64,000 bases of DNA from Alistipes sp. (lineage in GTDB: Bacteria > Bacteroidota > Bacteroidia > Bacteroidales > Rikenellaceae): the NCBI GenBank assembly GCA_017555905.1, contig JAFZFP010000003.1, forward strand, positions 1 through 64,000, in the 5' to 3' direction. Positions 33,181 to 41,170 of the stretch are shown here, piece after piece; the stretch's first letter is position 1, and each line of letters begins with the position of its first letter. The position numbers and the translations under genes were made by a program. Below the pieces are notes generated by a model. The model did not search any database. It worked only from the letters and a program-made list of their open reading frames with translations, and was not told the origin of the DNA.

Positions 33181-34468
33181 CAGTGATTAGGAAGTAGTTC
33201 TTCTTGCCACGCTGTACGAGGAGGTACTTACCAGCGATAAGGTCGCTCTCGCCAACCTCGCGCATAGCATCCGCAACCTTCTCCTTGTTGAGTTGTACGC
33301 CACTGCCCTGTACCATCTTGCGGCACTCACCCTTGGAAGGGAACACCTTGCACACCTCTGCCACGATGTCGATAAATGGCTTTGTGAGGTCGTTACGGGT
33401 GATGGTGAACTGTGGTACACCCTCGAACACCTGCAAAAGGGTAGCCTCATCCAACGAGCGGAGAGCCTCCGAAGTGGCGTTGCCGAAGAGGATGTTTGAT
33501 GCCGCCTGAGCCTTCTCCAACTCCTCCTTAGAGTGGATTGCTGTAGTGAGTTCCTCAGCCAAACGCTTCTGCAAGATGCGCAAGTGTGGAGCCTCGTCGT
33601 GCTCGGCGATAAGTGTCTCGATAGTCTGGCGGTCGAGCAGAGTGAAGATCTTGATGTAGCGCTTAGCATCCTCATCGCTCACGTTGAGCCAGAACTGGTA
33701 GAACTTGTAAGGCGAGGTGTAGCGAGCATCGAGCCATACGTTACCGCTCTCGGTCTTACCAAACTTGGTGCCATCAGCCTTGGTGATTAGTGGGCAGGTG
33801 ATAGCAAAGGCCTCAGCCTCAGAGCCGAGCTTGCGGCGGATAAGTTCTGTACCTGTAGTGATGTTACCCCACTGGTCTGCACCACCGAGCTGGAGCTTAC
33901 AGTCGTACTCCTGGTAGAGGTGCAAGAAGTCGTAACCCTGCAAAAGTTGGTATGTGAACTCCGTAAACGACATACCGTCGCCCTCGCCATTGAAGCGCTT
34001 CTTTACAGAGTCCTTAGCCATCATATAGTTCACGGTGATACACTTACCGATGTCGCGTGCGAAGTCGAGGAATGAGAACTCCTTCATCCAGTCGTAGTTG
34101 TTCACCAAGATAGCGTGGTTCTCGGCTGTAGAGTCGAAGTCGATAAGTTTAGCCAACTGACGACGAAGTGCCTCCTGATTGTGGCGGAGGGTTGTCTCGT
34201 CGAGGAGGTTGCGCTCCTGTGACTTACCCGAAGGGTCACCAATCATACCCGTAGCACCACCAATAAGGGCGATGGGGCGGTGGCCACACATCTGGAAGTG
34301 CTTCAAAATCATAACACCTACGAGGTGGCCGATATGTAGTGAGTCGGCCGTAGGGTCGATGCCCAAGTATGCCGAAGTCATACCCTTCTGCAACTGCTCC
34401 TTGGTGCCTGGCATCACGGTATGAATCATACCGCGCCACTCGAGTTCTTCAATGAAATCCTTAATCAT
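33173..34468 (-). CDS. tyrS: Tyrosyl-tRNA synthetase
   Basis: 431 residues. It charges tRNA-Tyr. Class I signatures: HIGH at 45-48 (SLHIGHLVG) and the KMSKS variant KFGKT near 236-240 ([15 protein letters not shown]). [13 protein letters not shown] is typical of bacterial TyrRS. An S4-type RNA-binding domain ends the protein (about 365-430). It is 63 nt downstream of dnaX on the same strand. Confidence 0.97.
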   Translation of the reverse strand: MIKDFIEELEWRGMIHTVMPGTKEQLQKGMTSAYLGIDPTADSLHIGHLVGVMILKHFQMCGHRPIALIGGATGMIGDPSGKSQERNLLDETTLRHNQEALRRQLAKLIDFDSTAENHAILVNNYDWMKEFSFLDFARDIGKCITVNYMMAKDSVKKRFNGEGDGMSFTEFTYQLLQGYDFLHLYQEYDCKLQLGGADQWGNITTGTELIRRKLGSEAEAFAITCPLITKADGTKFGKTESGNVWLDARYTSPYKFYQFWLNVSDEDAKRYIKIFTLLDRQTIETLIAEHDEAPHLRILQKRLAEELTTAIHSKEELEKAQAASNILFGNATSEALRSLDEATLLQVFEGVPQFTITRNDLTKPFIDIVAEVCKVFPSKGECRKMVQGSGVQLNKEKVADAMREVGESDLIAGKYLLVQRGKKNYFLITVE

Positions 34469-34531
34469 TATTCGTTTGTTTTTAGTTAATTATCTAATTA
34501 TTAATGTGTTACTTGTTAGTTTTGAGGGGCC

Positions 34532-36340
34532 TTATTCAGCGTCGAGTCCGAGTTTCTCGATCATATCGAGGAGCTTGTCGTTCTTCGTCACCAGGTGTCG
34601 GAGTCTATCCTCAAGGGTGATTGGACGAGCCACACGTATCTGCTCGTTCACTGTCACGGCAATCTCGATAAGGCCCTTCACACCACTAGCCTGGGCTATC
34701 AACTTCTGCAAGTCGCTCTTTTCGTGGTATATCTCATCCCTTGCACCCTCCGAGGCTACGGTTACCATAATGGTGTTACCCTCGATAGTCATACTATCGA
34801 ATATCACGCCGAGACGCTTGCGATATTTTGTCACCCTCTCGACTATCTTGTCTCGGGCGGTGGATAGTTTCTCCTCGCAGTATGGGTCTATGTGCGACGT
34901 TATTCGTGCCTCCAAGGCCTCCTGCTCACTCATTATCTCCGAAGCACTCTTTGCCTCGCTACGTAGTAGGCCCGTGAGGGATGGTAGGCGAGGTGAGCGA
35001 CCTGTGCGAACGGCTCTTTGGGGCTCTTCAGGTTGTGGCTGTACGCTTGGTGCTACACTCTCTGGTTGTGTGGTCTCAAGAGGTCGTGTCACCGTCACTA
35101 CGGCCTGGGGTGCAGGAGCCTGCGGTTGTGGCTGTGCGCTCTGAGGTACCGGGATTGTGGTATCCAAGGGTGGAAGTTGTATCGAGGTGTCGAAACTTGT
35201 CTCCACTATACCCTCGATGAACTCCACGAGGTTATCTATCCCCTCATTTTTTTTTTGACCGAGACCCGCAATCTTCATAAGTCCCAGTTCCACAAGCAGT
35301 CGTTGATTCGAAGACTGTCGTATCTTGCTATCTGCCTCCGTAAGTAGCGATATTGCAGTGAAGAGGAATTGCTCGCTACAACGTGTCGCCTGCTCCTTGT
35401 AACGCTCCACAAGGGTTCCCGTGAACTCTATGAGCGATACGGCAGGACCCTTAGCCATAAGAAGGTCTCTGAAGTGGGCGTTAAGACCCGAGATGAATAC
35501 CTGTGGTGAGAAGCCTCGTGAAAGCACCTCGTCGAAGCGCAGAAGGGTCTCCACGTAGTTTCCTGCCAAGAGCAACTCCGTAACCGAGAAGTAGGTGTCG
35601 TAGTCGAGTACGTTGAGTGTTGAGGCTACATCCTTGTAGTTGAGGTTGTTACCGCAGAACGATACCGCCTTGTCGAACATCGACAGTGCATCGCGCATAC
35701 CGCCATCGGCCTTGTGTGCGATAAGGTTGAGGGCTTCGTCATCGGCCGTAACACCCTCCTTGTTTGCGATATAGCGGAGGTACTCCACGCCATCCTCGAC
35801 CTTTATGCGGTTGAAGTCGTAGATCTGGCAACGTGAGAGGATTGTAGGGATAATCTTATGTTTCTCGGTTGTCGCAAGGATAAATATGGCGTGACGTGGT
35901 GGCTCCTCAAGGGTTTTGAGGAAGGCGTTGAATGCCGCTGCTGAGAGCATATGCACCTCGTCGATAACGAATACCGAGTAGCTGCCCTGCTGTGGGATGA
36001 TGCGCACCTGCTCTATGAGGTTGCGGATATCATCCACCGAGTTGTTTGACGCGGCATCGAGTTCGTGGACATTGAGCGAACGGCCCTCATTGAACGAGCG
36101 ACACGACTCACACTCGTTGCAAGCCTCGCCACCCTGAGGGTTGAGGCAGTTGATAGCCTTAGCGAAGATACGGGCGCAGGTTGTCTTGCCCACACCGCGA
36201 GGTCCGCAGAAGAGGTATGCGTGTGCCAACTGGCCACGCTCAATGGCATTCTTCAATGTCGAAGTAATGTGTCGTTGTCCTACAACCGACGCAAAGGTTG
36301 CGGGACGGTACTTGCGTGCTGAAACAATAAAATTATCCAT
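34532..36340 (-). CDS. dnaX: DNA polymerase III clamp-loader subunit tau (gamma by slippage)
   Basis: 602 residues. AAA+ clamp-loader subunit: Walker A GPRGVGKT (46-53), zinc-binding cysteines (65, 74, 77, 80), Walker B FVIDEVHM (124-131), sensor region ILATTEKHKIIPTILSRC (154-171). Domains I-III end near residue 360, followed by a Pro/Gln-rich linker and the tau-specific C-terminus. At the end of domain III there is an A10 run (35247-35256, codons for QKKN at 362-365). One extra A gives an immediate TGA, and one fewer gives TAG three codons after the run, so slippage in either direction would yield a gamma of about 364-367 residues. First gene of the dnaX-tyrS-folB operon. Confidence 0.96.
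   Translation of the reverse strand: MDNFIVSARKYRPATFASVVGQRHITSTLKNAIERGQLAHAYLFCGPRGVGKTTCARIFAKAINCLNPQGGEACNECESCRSFNEGRSLNVHELDAASNNSVDDIRNLIEQVRIIPQQGSYSVFVIDEVHMLSAAAFNAFLKTLEEPPRHAIFILATTEKHKIIPTILSRCQIYDFNRIKVEDGVEYLRYIANKEGVTADDEALNLIAHKADGGMRDALSMFDKAVSFCGNNLNYKDVASTLNVLDYDTYFSVTELLLAGNYVETLLRFDEVLSRGFSPQVFISGLNAHFRDLLMAKGPAVSLIEFTGTLVERYKEQATRCSEQFLFTAISLLTEADSKIRQSSNQRLLVELGLMKIAGLGQKKNEGIDNLVEFIEGIVETSFDTSIQLPPLDTTIPVPQSAQPQPQAPAPQAVVTVTRPLETTQPESVAPSVQPQPEEPQRAVRTGRSPRLPSLTGLLRSEAKSASEIMSEQEALEARITSHIDPYCEEKLSTARDKIVERVTKYRKRLGVIFDSMTIEGNTIMVTVASEGARDEIYHEKSDLQKLIAQASGVKGLIEIAVTVNEQIRVARPITLEDRLRHLVTKNDKLLDMIEKLGLDAE
35247..35256 (-). promoter_or_regulatory. A10 slippage site inside dnaX
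   Basis: Ten consecutive A residues on the coding strand, in frame as CAA AAA AAA AAT GAG. Both alternative frames stop within four codons (TGA at once, or ATG AGG GGA TAG). A small stem CCTCG/CGAGG lies about 20 nt downstream. In Thermus, an A9 run in dnaX makes gamma by transcriptional slippage; the parallel here is inference. Confidence 0.55.
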
Positions 36341-36347
36341 AACTTGA

Positions 36348-36355
36348 CAAAGGTA
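36348..36355 (-). promoter_or_regulatory. Promoter -7 element of dnaX, near-leaderless
   Basis: Minus strand TACCTTTG ends 8 nt before the dnaX ATG, so the predicted start of transcription is only about 4 nt from the start codon. No TTTG at the -33 distance is seen. Confidence 0.45.
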
Positions 36356-36430
36356 GTAAAATTTTCTCTCAATAACGCACGCATACGCGCATAATTTTGC
36401 ACGAGGTTGCAGTTTTTAGGAAGAAAAGGG

Positions 36431-36438
36431 TATATTTG
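36431..36438 (+). promoter_or_regulatory. Promoter -7 element of the metallophosphoesterase gene
   Basis: TATATTTG, with GTTG 20 nt upstream as a possible -33. It rules out the in-frame start at 36407 and favours 36467, giving a leader of about 25 nt. Confidence 0.6.
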
Positions 36439-36466
36439 CAACATAAAACAGAAGATAACGAATCGA

Positions 36467-37642
36467 ATGGCTATGCGAAAAATAGAACTTATATTGGTGG
36501 TTTTGTCTCTTGTGTGTGGCATTGCAAAAGCCTCGGCTCAGGAGGTAGATACAAGGGGTTTCAACCTTATCGTCGTGGGTGACCCACAGCCTCAGACCGA
36601 GGAGCAGTTGGGGCGTCTGGAGAGCGAGATAATACCCCATATAGCCACTATAGTCGAGCGATATAAGGCTGAGAGCGACCTCCCTACGGCGATACTCCTT
36701 ACGGGTGATGTGGTGTGGGATACTATGTCGTTTTTGCCACGTGTTAAGGCTCTTTTCGAGGGGCTTGAAGTTGATGTCTATGCCGTTATGGGCAACCACG
36801 ATCACGATAGGCAAAACCCACGTAATGAGCGCGTTGCTGAGAGCCACTACGTGCAGGTGTTTGGCCCAAAGAACTACGCAGTGGCGATGGGCGAGAGCCT
36901 ACTCTTGGGTTTGGATAATATAAGTTATAATAGTTACGAAGATTATACTCTTCAAGTTGATTTAAGGCAGCGTCGCTGGCTGCGAAGGGTTGTGCGACAG
37001 ACAGAAGAGAATGTACGCCTTGTGGTGGCAATGCACGCTCCAGCGGTAGATTTTAGAGATGGCTGCGAGCCTCTTCCATATACCCGTAAGTTGCTACGCA
37101 TACTCAAGGGCCGTCGTGTGAATTTTGTCACTGGCCATCGTCACCGTCACGCCATTGCCGAGATTGCAGAGGGTGTTATGGAGATAAGTGTGTCGCAGGT
37201 GAATGGAAACTTGTGGTTTGCCCCCTTGTGTGGCGACGGTATGCCACGTGCGGTGCTATGTATCGAGGAGCGTGATGGGGAGTGGCAGTGGCACTACGAC
37301 ATCCTTGACCGAGAATCGAACAACCCGATATACCTCCTCAGTGATGAGCATAGTCGCGAGGTGGTGATTAAGGTGGCTGGCTGGGAGGATGCTTGGCGTG
37401 TGGAGTGGACAGAGAATGGTAATGCGATGGGTGCTATGGAGCAGTTCACGATGGTAGATCCCGAGTATATGCGCTATGTTGAGCAGGAGGCCAACTATTC
37501 CGAGATCATTATGCAACGCCTTCGCCGTTCGGCAATGCCTCGCAACCACTACTTCCGTTGCACACCGTCGGAGGACGCTACCAACGTAACTATCAATGTG
37601 ACAGATCGTTTTGGTCGAGTATACAGCCATACGGTGGAGTAG
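36467..37642 (+). CDS. Secreted calcineurin-like metallophosphoesterase
   Basis: 391 residues from ATG 36467 (promoter lies between here and an earlier in-frame start). Signal peptide ends at about ASAQ (residue 25). Metal-binding motifs in order: VVGDPQP (Gln in place of the usual second His), LLTGDVVWD, VMGNHDHD, AMHAPA and VTGHRHRH. The C-terminal third is beta-rich and resembles the purple acid phosphatase/CpdB-like C-domain seen in Bacteroidales enzymes. Substrate unknown. It is monocistronic, with a bidirectional terminator behind it. Confidence 0.88.
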   Translation: MAMRKIELILVVLSLVCGIAKASAQEVDTRGFNLIVVGDPQPQTEEQLGRLESEIIPHIATIVERYKAESDLPTAILLTGDVVWDTMSFLPRVKALFEGLEVDVYAVMGNHDHDRQNPRNERVAESHYVQVFGPKNYAVAMGESLLLGLDNISYNSYEDYTLQVDLRQRRWLRRVVRQTEENVRLVVAMHAPAVDFRDGCEPLPYTRKLLRILKGRRVNFVTGHRHRHAIAEIAEGVMEISVSQVNGNLWFAPLCGDGMPRAVLCIEERDGEWQWHYDILDRESNNPIYLLSDEHSREVVIKVAGWEDAWRVEWTENGNAMGAMEQFTMVDPEYMRYVEQEANYSEIIMQRLRRSAMPRNHYFRCTPSEDATNVTINVTDRFGRVYSHTVE

Positions 37643-37670
37643 GTATACCTACGCGATATATAAAACAAAA

Positions 37671-37695
37671 AAAAGGGCTGTTGAGCCCTTTTTTT
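37671..37695. terminator. Bidirectional terminator
   Basis: AAAAGGGCT (37671-37679) and AGCCCTTTT (37684-37692), 4-nt loop, A run upstream and T run downstream. It serves the metallophosphoesterase gene (+) and the BACON lipoprotein genes (-). Confidence 0.85.
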
Positions 37696-37713
37696 GTCTG
37701 AGTATATGAGGTG

Positions 37714-38625
37714 TTACTCTGTTCTGAAGTCCTCGATGGTCACGCTACCCTCGTAAGTTCCAGTGATGCGATTGCCCAAATCGTCCTTGACGTCGAATGT
37801 AGCGCGGAACTTATCGCTATTCTCGATAGCCTCAATATTGAATACGCCACCAGCGATAGGTGCCAAAGCCTCCGCCTGAGTCTGGGTAGTTGTCTGAGTG
37901 TACCACGAACCAGCATTGTAGAGGCCGTCAAAGTCTTCGATTACGTGGCCAATCATCAACGTACCGACGCTCCACTTGTCGTCAGAGCCCACGAACTTGC
38001 CCGTAGGAACTACCAACTCCTCGGTTGTAGCACCCGCCTGAGACTCATACAATACCTCAAGCCAAATCATCTGGCGATTAATAACATCCATAAAGTAGAA
38101 CTGCCAAATATAGATGCCTGTGCCATTGTCGTCGCCATAGCAATCTGCAAAGACGTAGGTGTCCTCGTTGAGATCCATCACCACGTCGTTGGTAAGGGTA
38201 GAGAGAGGATCGTTATTTACGATAACTGCACCAGCCTGGCTAATCTTCACCTCTGCCGAAGCCTCGCCATAGGAGAGTTCTACTGTTGCTGAGCGTGGGG
38301 CCTCCGAAGTGTTCTCGGCGATGACGAATACCATAGTATTCTCCTCGGTAACACCCTCCTTTAGGCTCACCCAGTTATCCTCGATGTTTGCCTCTACAGA
38401 GAGACCCTCTTTAGGGTTCTCAATAGCATAAGTTACGGTGTACTCCTCACCCTCGGCAATGGCGATAAAACTCTTTGCCGATGTGATGGTAAGCACCGGA
38501 GCAGGACCCTCCTGCTCGGTGCCTCCGTTATTATCGCCTGTTCCTGGCGTTGGTGTAGGAGTCTCTGGCGAACAAGCGACAGTGACCATTAGCACCAACG
38601 AAAATAGATACTTAAGACTCTTCAT
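37714..38625 (-). CDS. BACON-domain lipoprotein (short paralogue)
   Basis: 303 residues. Lipoprotein signal MKSLKYLFSLVLMVTVAC (Cys18), a Thr/Pro/Gly linker, one BACON domain (about 45-133, VEANIEDNWVSLKEG and VIAENTSEAPRSATVELSYG), then a single beta-rich module ending with VKDDLGNRITGTYEGSVTIEDF. This C-terminal motif is shared with the other two BACON lipoproteins of the window. It starts 5 nt after the stop of the next gene upstream, so the two are an operon. Likely on the cell surface; ligand unknown. Confidence 0.8.
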   Translation of the reverse strand: MKSLKYLFSLVLMVTVACSPETPTPTPGTGDNNGGTEQEGPAPVLTITSAKSFIAIAEGEEYTVTYAIENPKEGLSVEANIEDNWVSLKEGVTEENTMVFVIAENTSEAPRSATVELSYGEASAEVKISQAGAVIVNNDPLSTLTNDVVMDLNEDTYVFADCYGDDNGTGIYIWQFYFMDVINRQMIWLEVLYESQAGATTEELVVPTGKFVGSDDKWSVGTLMIGHVIEDFDGLYNAGSWYTQTTTQTQAEALAPIAGGVFNIEAIENSDKFRATFDVKDDLGNRITGTYEGSVTIEDFRTE

Positions 38626-38630
38626 AGCGC

Positions 38631-40355
38631 TTACTTACGTGCTGGTTTAGCCTCTGTGCGTACTACACAACTTGCAGCAGACTGCTGGTACACGTTGTGT
38701 GTATATGTTGCAGTACACTCACCAGTGATCTTGTTGCCCTGGTCGTCCTTAAGATCCAAGACTGCAGTGACAGTGCCATTGTTATTCTTGGTAAATGTAA
38801 CCTTACCCTCGCGGATAGTAGCATAAGCCTCATCCGTATAGTACCAAGACCACATATTGTCGTTGTAAGAGTTGAGGAAGCCAGGAAGAATAATCTTATC
38901 GAGGGTAATATCCTCAGATACTACGAACTCGCCCTGAGGAACAAGCTCGTTGTATGGCAAGAAGAGATCCAACTGAAGGCTGTGGTACTCGTCGCTGTTG
39001 TCTCTAACGTAGATAGTCCAGTAGTTGCGGCCCAATACGTAGTAGTCGAGGCTACACTCGCCACGGAGCGATGGGTTCTCGAATGGGATGTGGAGGTCGC
39101 CAGTAAGGGTAGATGCTACGTAGCCATTGCCCTTGAACAACTTAGTGTTGTCTACCTCGATATCGTTTGATGAGAATACATACAACTTACCATCCTTACC
39201 CTTGAGAGTACAGTAGATAGTGCCATTCTCAACGGTTACAGAACCATCAGAGAAGAATGTCTCAACGCCTGCACCTGTAGCATCATACAAAGATGAGTAT
39301 GTTGCTCCAATAGTTCCAGCCTCGCCAGAGTCCTCGCTATCGAAGAGGTAGAGACCATCAGGAACGCGGAATGATGCGTTGTAGTTCTCCGCTGGAGTTG
39401 AAGAGTAGAGGTCGAGGTAGAGGTATATGTTGCCTGCGTAGACGTGATTCTCGCCAGTGACGATGTCTACGCAGTTCTCCATAGTAGACAAAACTACGCA
39501 GTAGTTGTAGTCGTTCTCTGTAGCACCATACATATTGCCGAAGTAGTTACCCGACATATATGGAAGGTTTACTGCCTCTGATGGGTCTGGGATTGGATCT
39601 GGCTCAGATCCAGCGTGTGCAGCCTGGTTGATAACGACCTCGGCTGTAACCTCGCCGTAAGTGAGGATAACCTTGCCAGTACGTGGCTCAGTAGCGGTGT
39701 TTGGCTTAACGGTGTAAGAGAAGTCGCCCTCACCAGCGTAGTAGTCGTTCTCAATCCAATCAGCAGTGCTGTATGACTCGATGAAGTAGACACCCACCTT
39801 AGGGTTCTCAATCTCGTAGTAGATCTTGCAAGGACCACCTTCAGCAGAGAACTCCATAGGGTTTGCCGACTTGATGATGATAGCGTAGTCGATCTCAGGC
39901 TTTGGATCCTCTGTTGGCTCAGCAGCAGCCTGGTTGATAACGATCTCGTAGTCGCGGTCGTAGGTAACTACGATAGTTGCGCTACGTGACTCCTCGACCT
40001 CGTTCTTAGCAACGATGAAGTAGAGAGTGTTCTCCTCCTTAGTTGCCTCGCTATCCTCCAAAATCCACTCGGCCTCGGTGGCAGCAGTTACTATGAGGGT
40101 CTCATCAGGGTTGGTGATGGCATACTTGATTACGCAAGCGCCACCCTCGGCAGTGAACTCCATAGGGTTCTCGGTAACAATCTGGAACTCAATGGTTGGA
40201 TTCTCGGTGTTACCACCGTTCTCATTACCATTGTTTTCGCCGTTGTCATCGCCTGGTGTCTGCTCATTGCCAGGATTCTCCACAGGAGCCTCCTCGCAAG
40301 AAGAGAAGGTGAATGCGAATGCACAAAGTGCAAAGCAAAGCAATAGTTTTTTCAT
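38631..40355 (-). CDS. BACON-domain lipoprotein with two BACON repeats
   Basis: 574 residues. Lipoprotein signal MKKLLLCFALCAFAFTFSSC (Cys20), a Gly/Asn/Glu-rich linker, and two BACON repeats (about 56-145 and 155-250; the second contains STADWIENDYY and PNTATEPRTGKVILTYGE). The C-terminal beta modules end with LKDDQGNKITGECTATYTH, the same motif as in its neighbour and in the protein at 13747-15651. First gene of a two-gene operon with a consensus promoter. Confidence 0.82.
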   Translation of the reverse strand: MKKLLLCFALCAFAFTFSSCEEAPVENPGNEQTPGDDNGENNGNENGGNTENPTIEFQIVTENPMEFTAEGGACVIKYAITNPDETLIVTAATEAEWILEDSEATKEENTLYFIVAKNEVEESRSATIVVTYDRDYEIVINQAAAEPTEDPKPEIDYAIIIKSANPMEFSAEGGPCKIYYEIENPKVGVYFIESYSTADWIENDYYAGEGDFSYTVKPNTATEPRTGKVILTYGEVTAEVVINQAAHAGSEPDPIPDPSEAVNLPYMSGNYFGNMYGATENDYNYCVVLSTMENCVDIVTGENHVYAGNIYLYLDLYSSTPAENYNASFRVPDGLYLFDSEDSGEAGTIGATYSSLYDATGAGVETFFSDGSVTVENGTIYCTLKGKDGKLYVFSSNDIEVDNTKLFKGNGYVASTLTGDLHIPFENPSLRGECSLDYYVLGRNYWTIYVRDNSDEYHSLQLDLFLPYNELVPQGEFVVSEDITLDKIILPGFLNSYNDNMWSWYYTDEAYATIREGKVTFTKNNNGTVTAVLDLKDDQGNKITGECTATYTHNVYQQSAASCVVRTEAKPARK

Positions 40356-40407
40356 TGTAAATTGTATTTTTTAAGTTTTTATTGTTTGAATCGAATAATT
40401 CCTACCA

Positions 40408-40438
40408 CAAAGGTAGGAAAATATAACGATTCTGCAAA
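40408..40438 (-). promoter_or_regulatory. Promoter of the BACON lipoprotein operon
   Basis: Minus strand TTTG (40435-40438), 19 nt, TACCTTTG (40408-40415). The leader is about 50 nt. Confidence 0.78.
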
Positions 40439-40444
40439 TTATTG

Positions 40445-41170
40445 TTAGCGAATTAACGATACACTCTTCGAGACAGAGAGTGTGGCTATAGATATACGAC
40501 AGTCGGGTACAGCCTCTTTTATTGCGGCTATGCAGGAACTTATCGTAGCACCCGTGGTTAGAACGTCATCGACCACAAGGATATGTTTCGATTTAAGGCG
40601 TTCGGGGTAGCGTACGCCAAAGAGGTGTTCGGTGTTTAGCCACCTATCGTGCGACTTTTTACGTGCTTGTGCAGGGTTGTTCCTCAGACGACGTACCGAG
40701 CGGTCATCTACGGATTTCCCCAACTGCTTGGCGATACCTTCGGCCAAATAGGTCGATTGGTTGTAGCCACGGCCTAAAATCTTTATCGGATGGAGAGGAA
40801 CTGGAAGGATTATGTCGATGTCATCGTAGAGGCCCGAGGCCTTGAGTTCAGCACCATACCATAGCCCAAGGTTGTACGCATACAACCATTTGCCACCATA
40901 TTTGAAACTGTGGATGCTCTTTTGCCAGGGCGACTGGTGGTTGAAGAATAGGAAAGAGGAACCCTCGACAATGGGAACGATGCCGTCGAAGCGACTCTTC
41001 ACGGGGTTGTCACTCCTTGTCCAGTAGTTGGTTAGTGGGGCTTCGTAGCGACAGTAGGGGCATATATTGTACACAGAGGGTGCGACGTGGCGACCACAGA
41101 TGATGCAACACGACGGGAAGAGGGTGGAGACTATGTCTCGGACTATGTTACCAACAATCGACATCGACAT
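40445..41170 (-). CDS. comF: ComF-family phosphoribosyltransferase-like protein
   Basis: 241 residues. N-terminal zinc-finger-like cysteines (CCIICGRH ... CPYC, about 21-39) and a C-terminal type I PRTase fold with the loop ILVVDDVLTTGATI (about 197-210). ComF proteins are needed for DNA uptake in naturally competent bacteria; many non-competent species keep the gene and the enzymatic role is unclear. The start overlaps the end of priA by 23 bp, so it is translationally coupled to a replication-restart helicase. Confidence 0.92.
   Translation of the reverse strand: MSMSIVGNIVRDIVSTLFPSCCIICGRHVAPSVYNICPYCRYEAPLTNYWTRSDNPVKSRFDGIVPIVEGSSFLFFNHQSPWQKSIHSFKYGGKWLYAYNLGLWYGAELKASGLYDDIDIILPVPLHPIKILGRGYNQSTYLAEGIAKQLGKSVDDRSVRRLRNNPAQARKKSHDRWLNTEHLFGVRYPERLKSKHILVVDDVLTTGATISSCIAAIKEAVPDCRISIATLSVSKSVSLIR

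Noticed and set aside
36407..36466. N-terminal extension of the metallophosphoesterase
   Set aside because: A -7 promoter element at 36431-36438 lies inside it and the signal peptide begins only at 36467.
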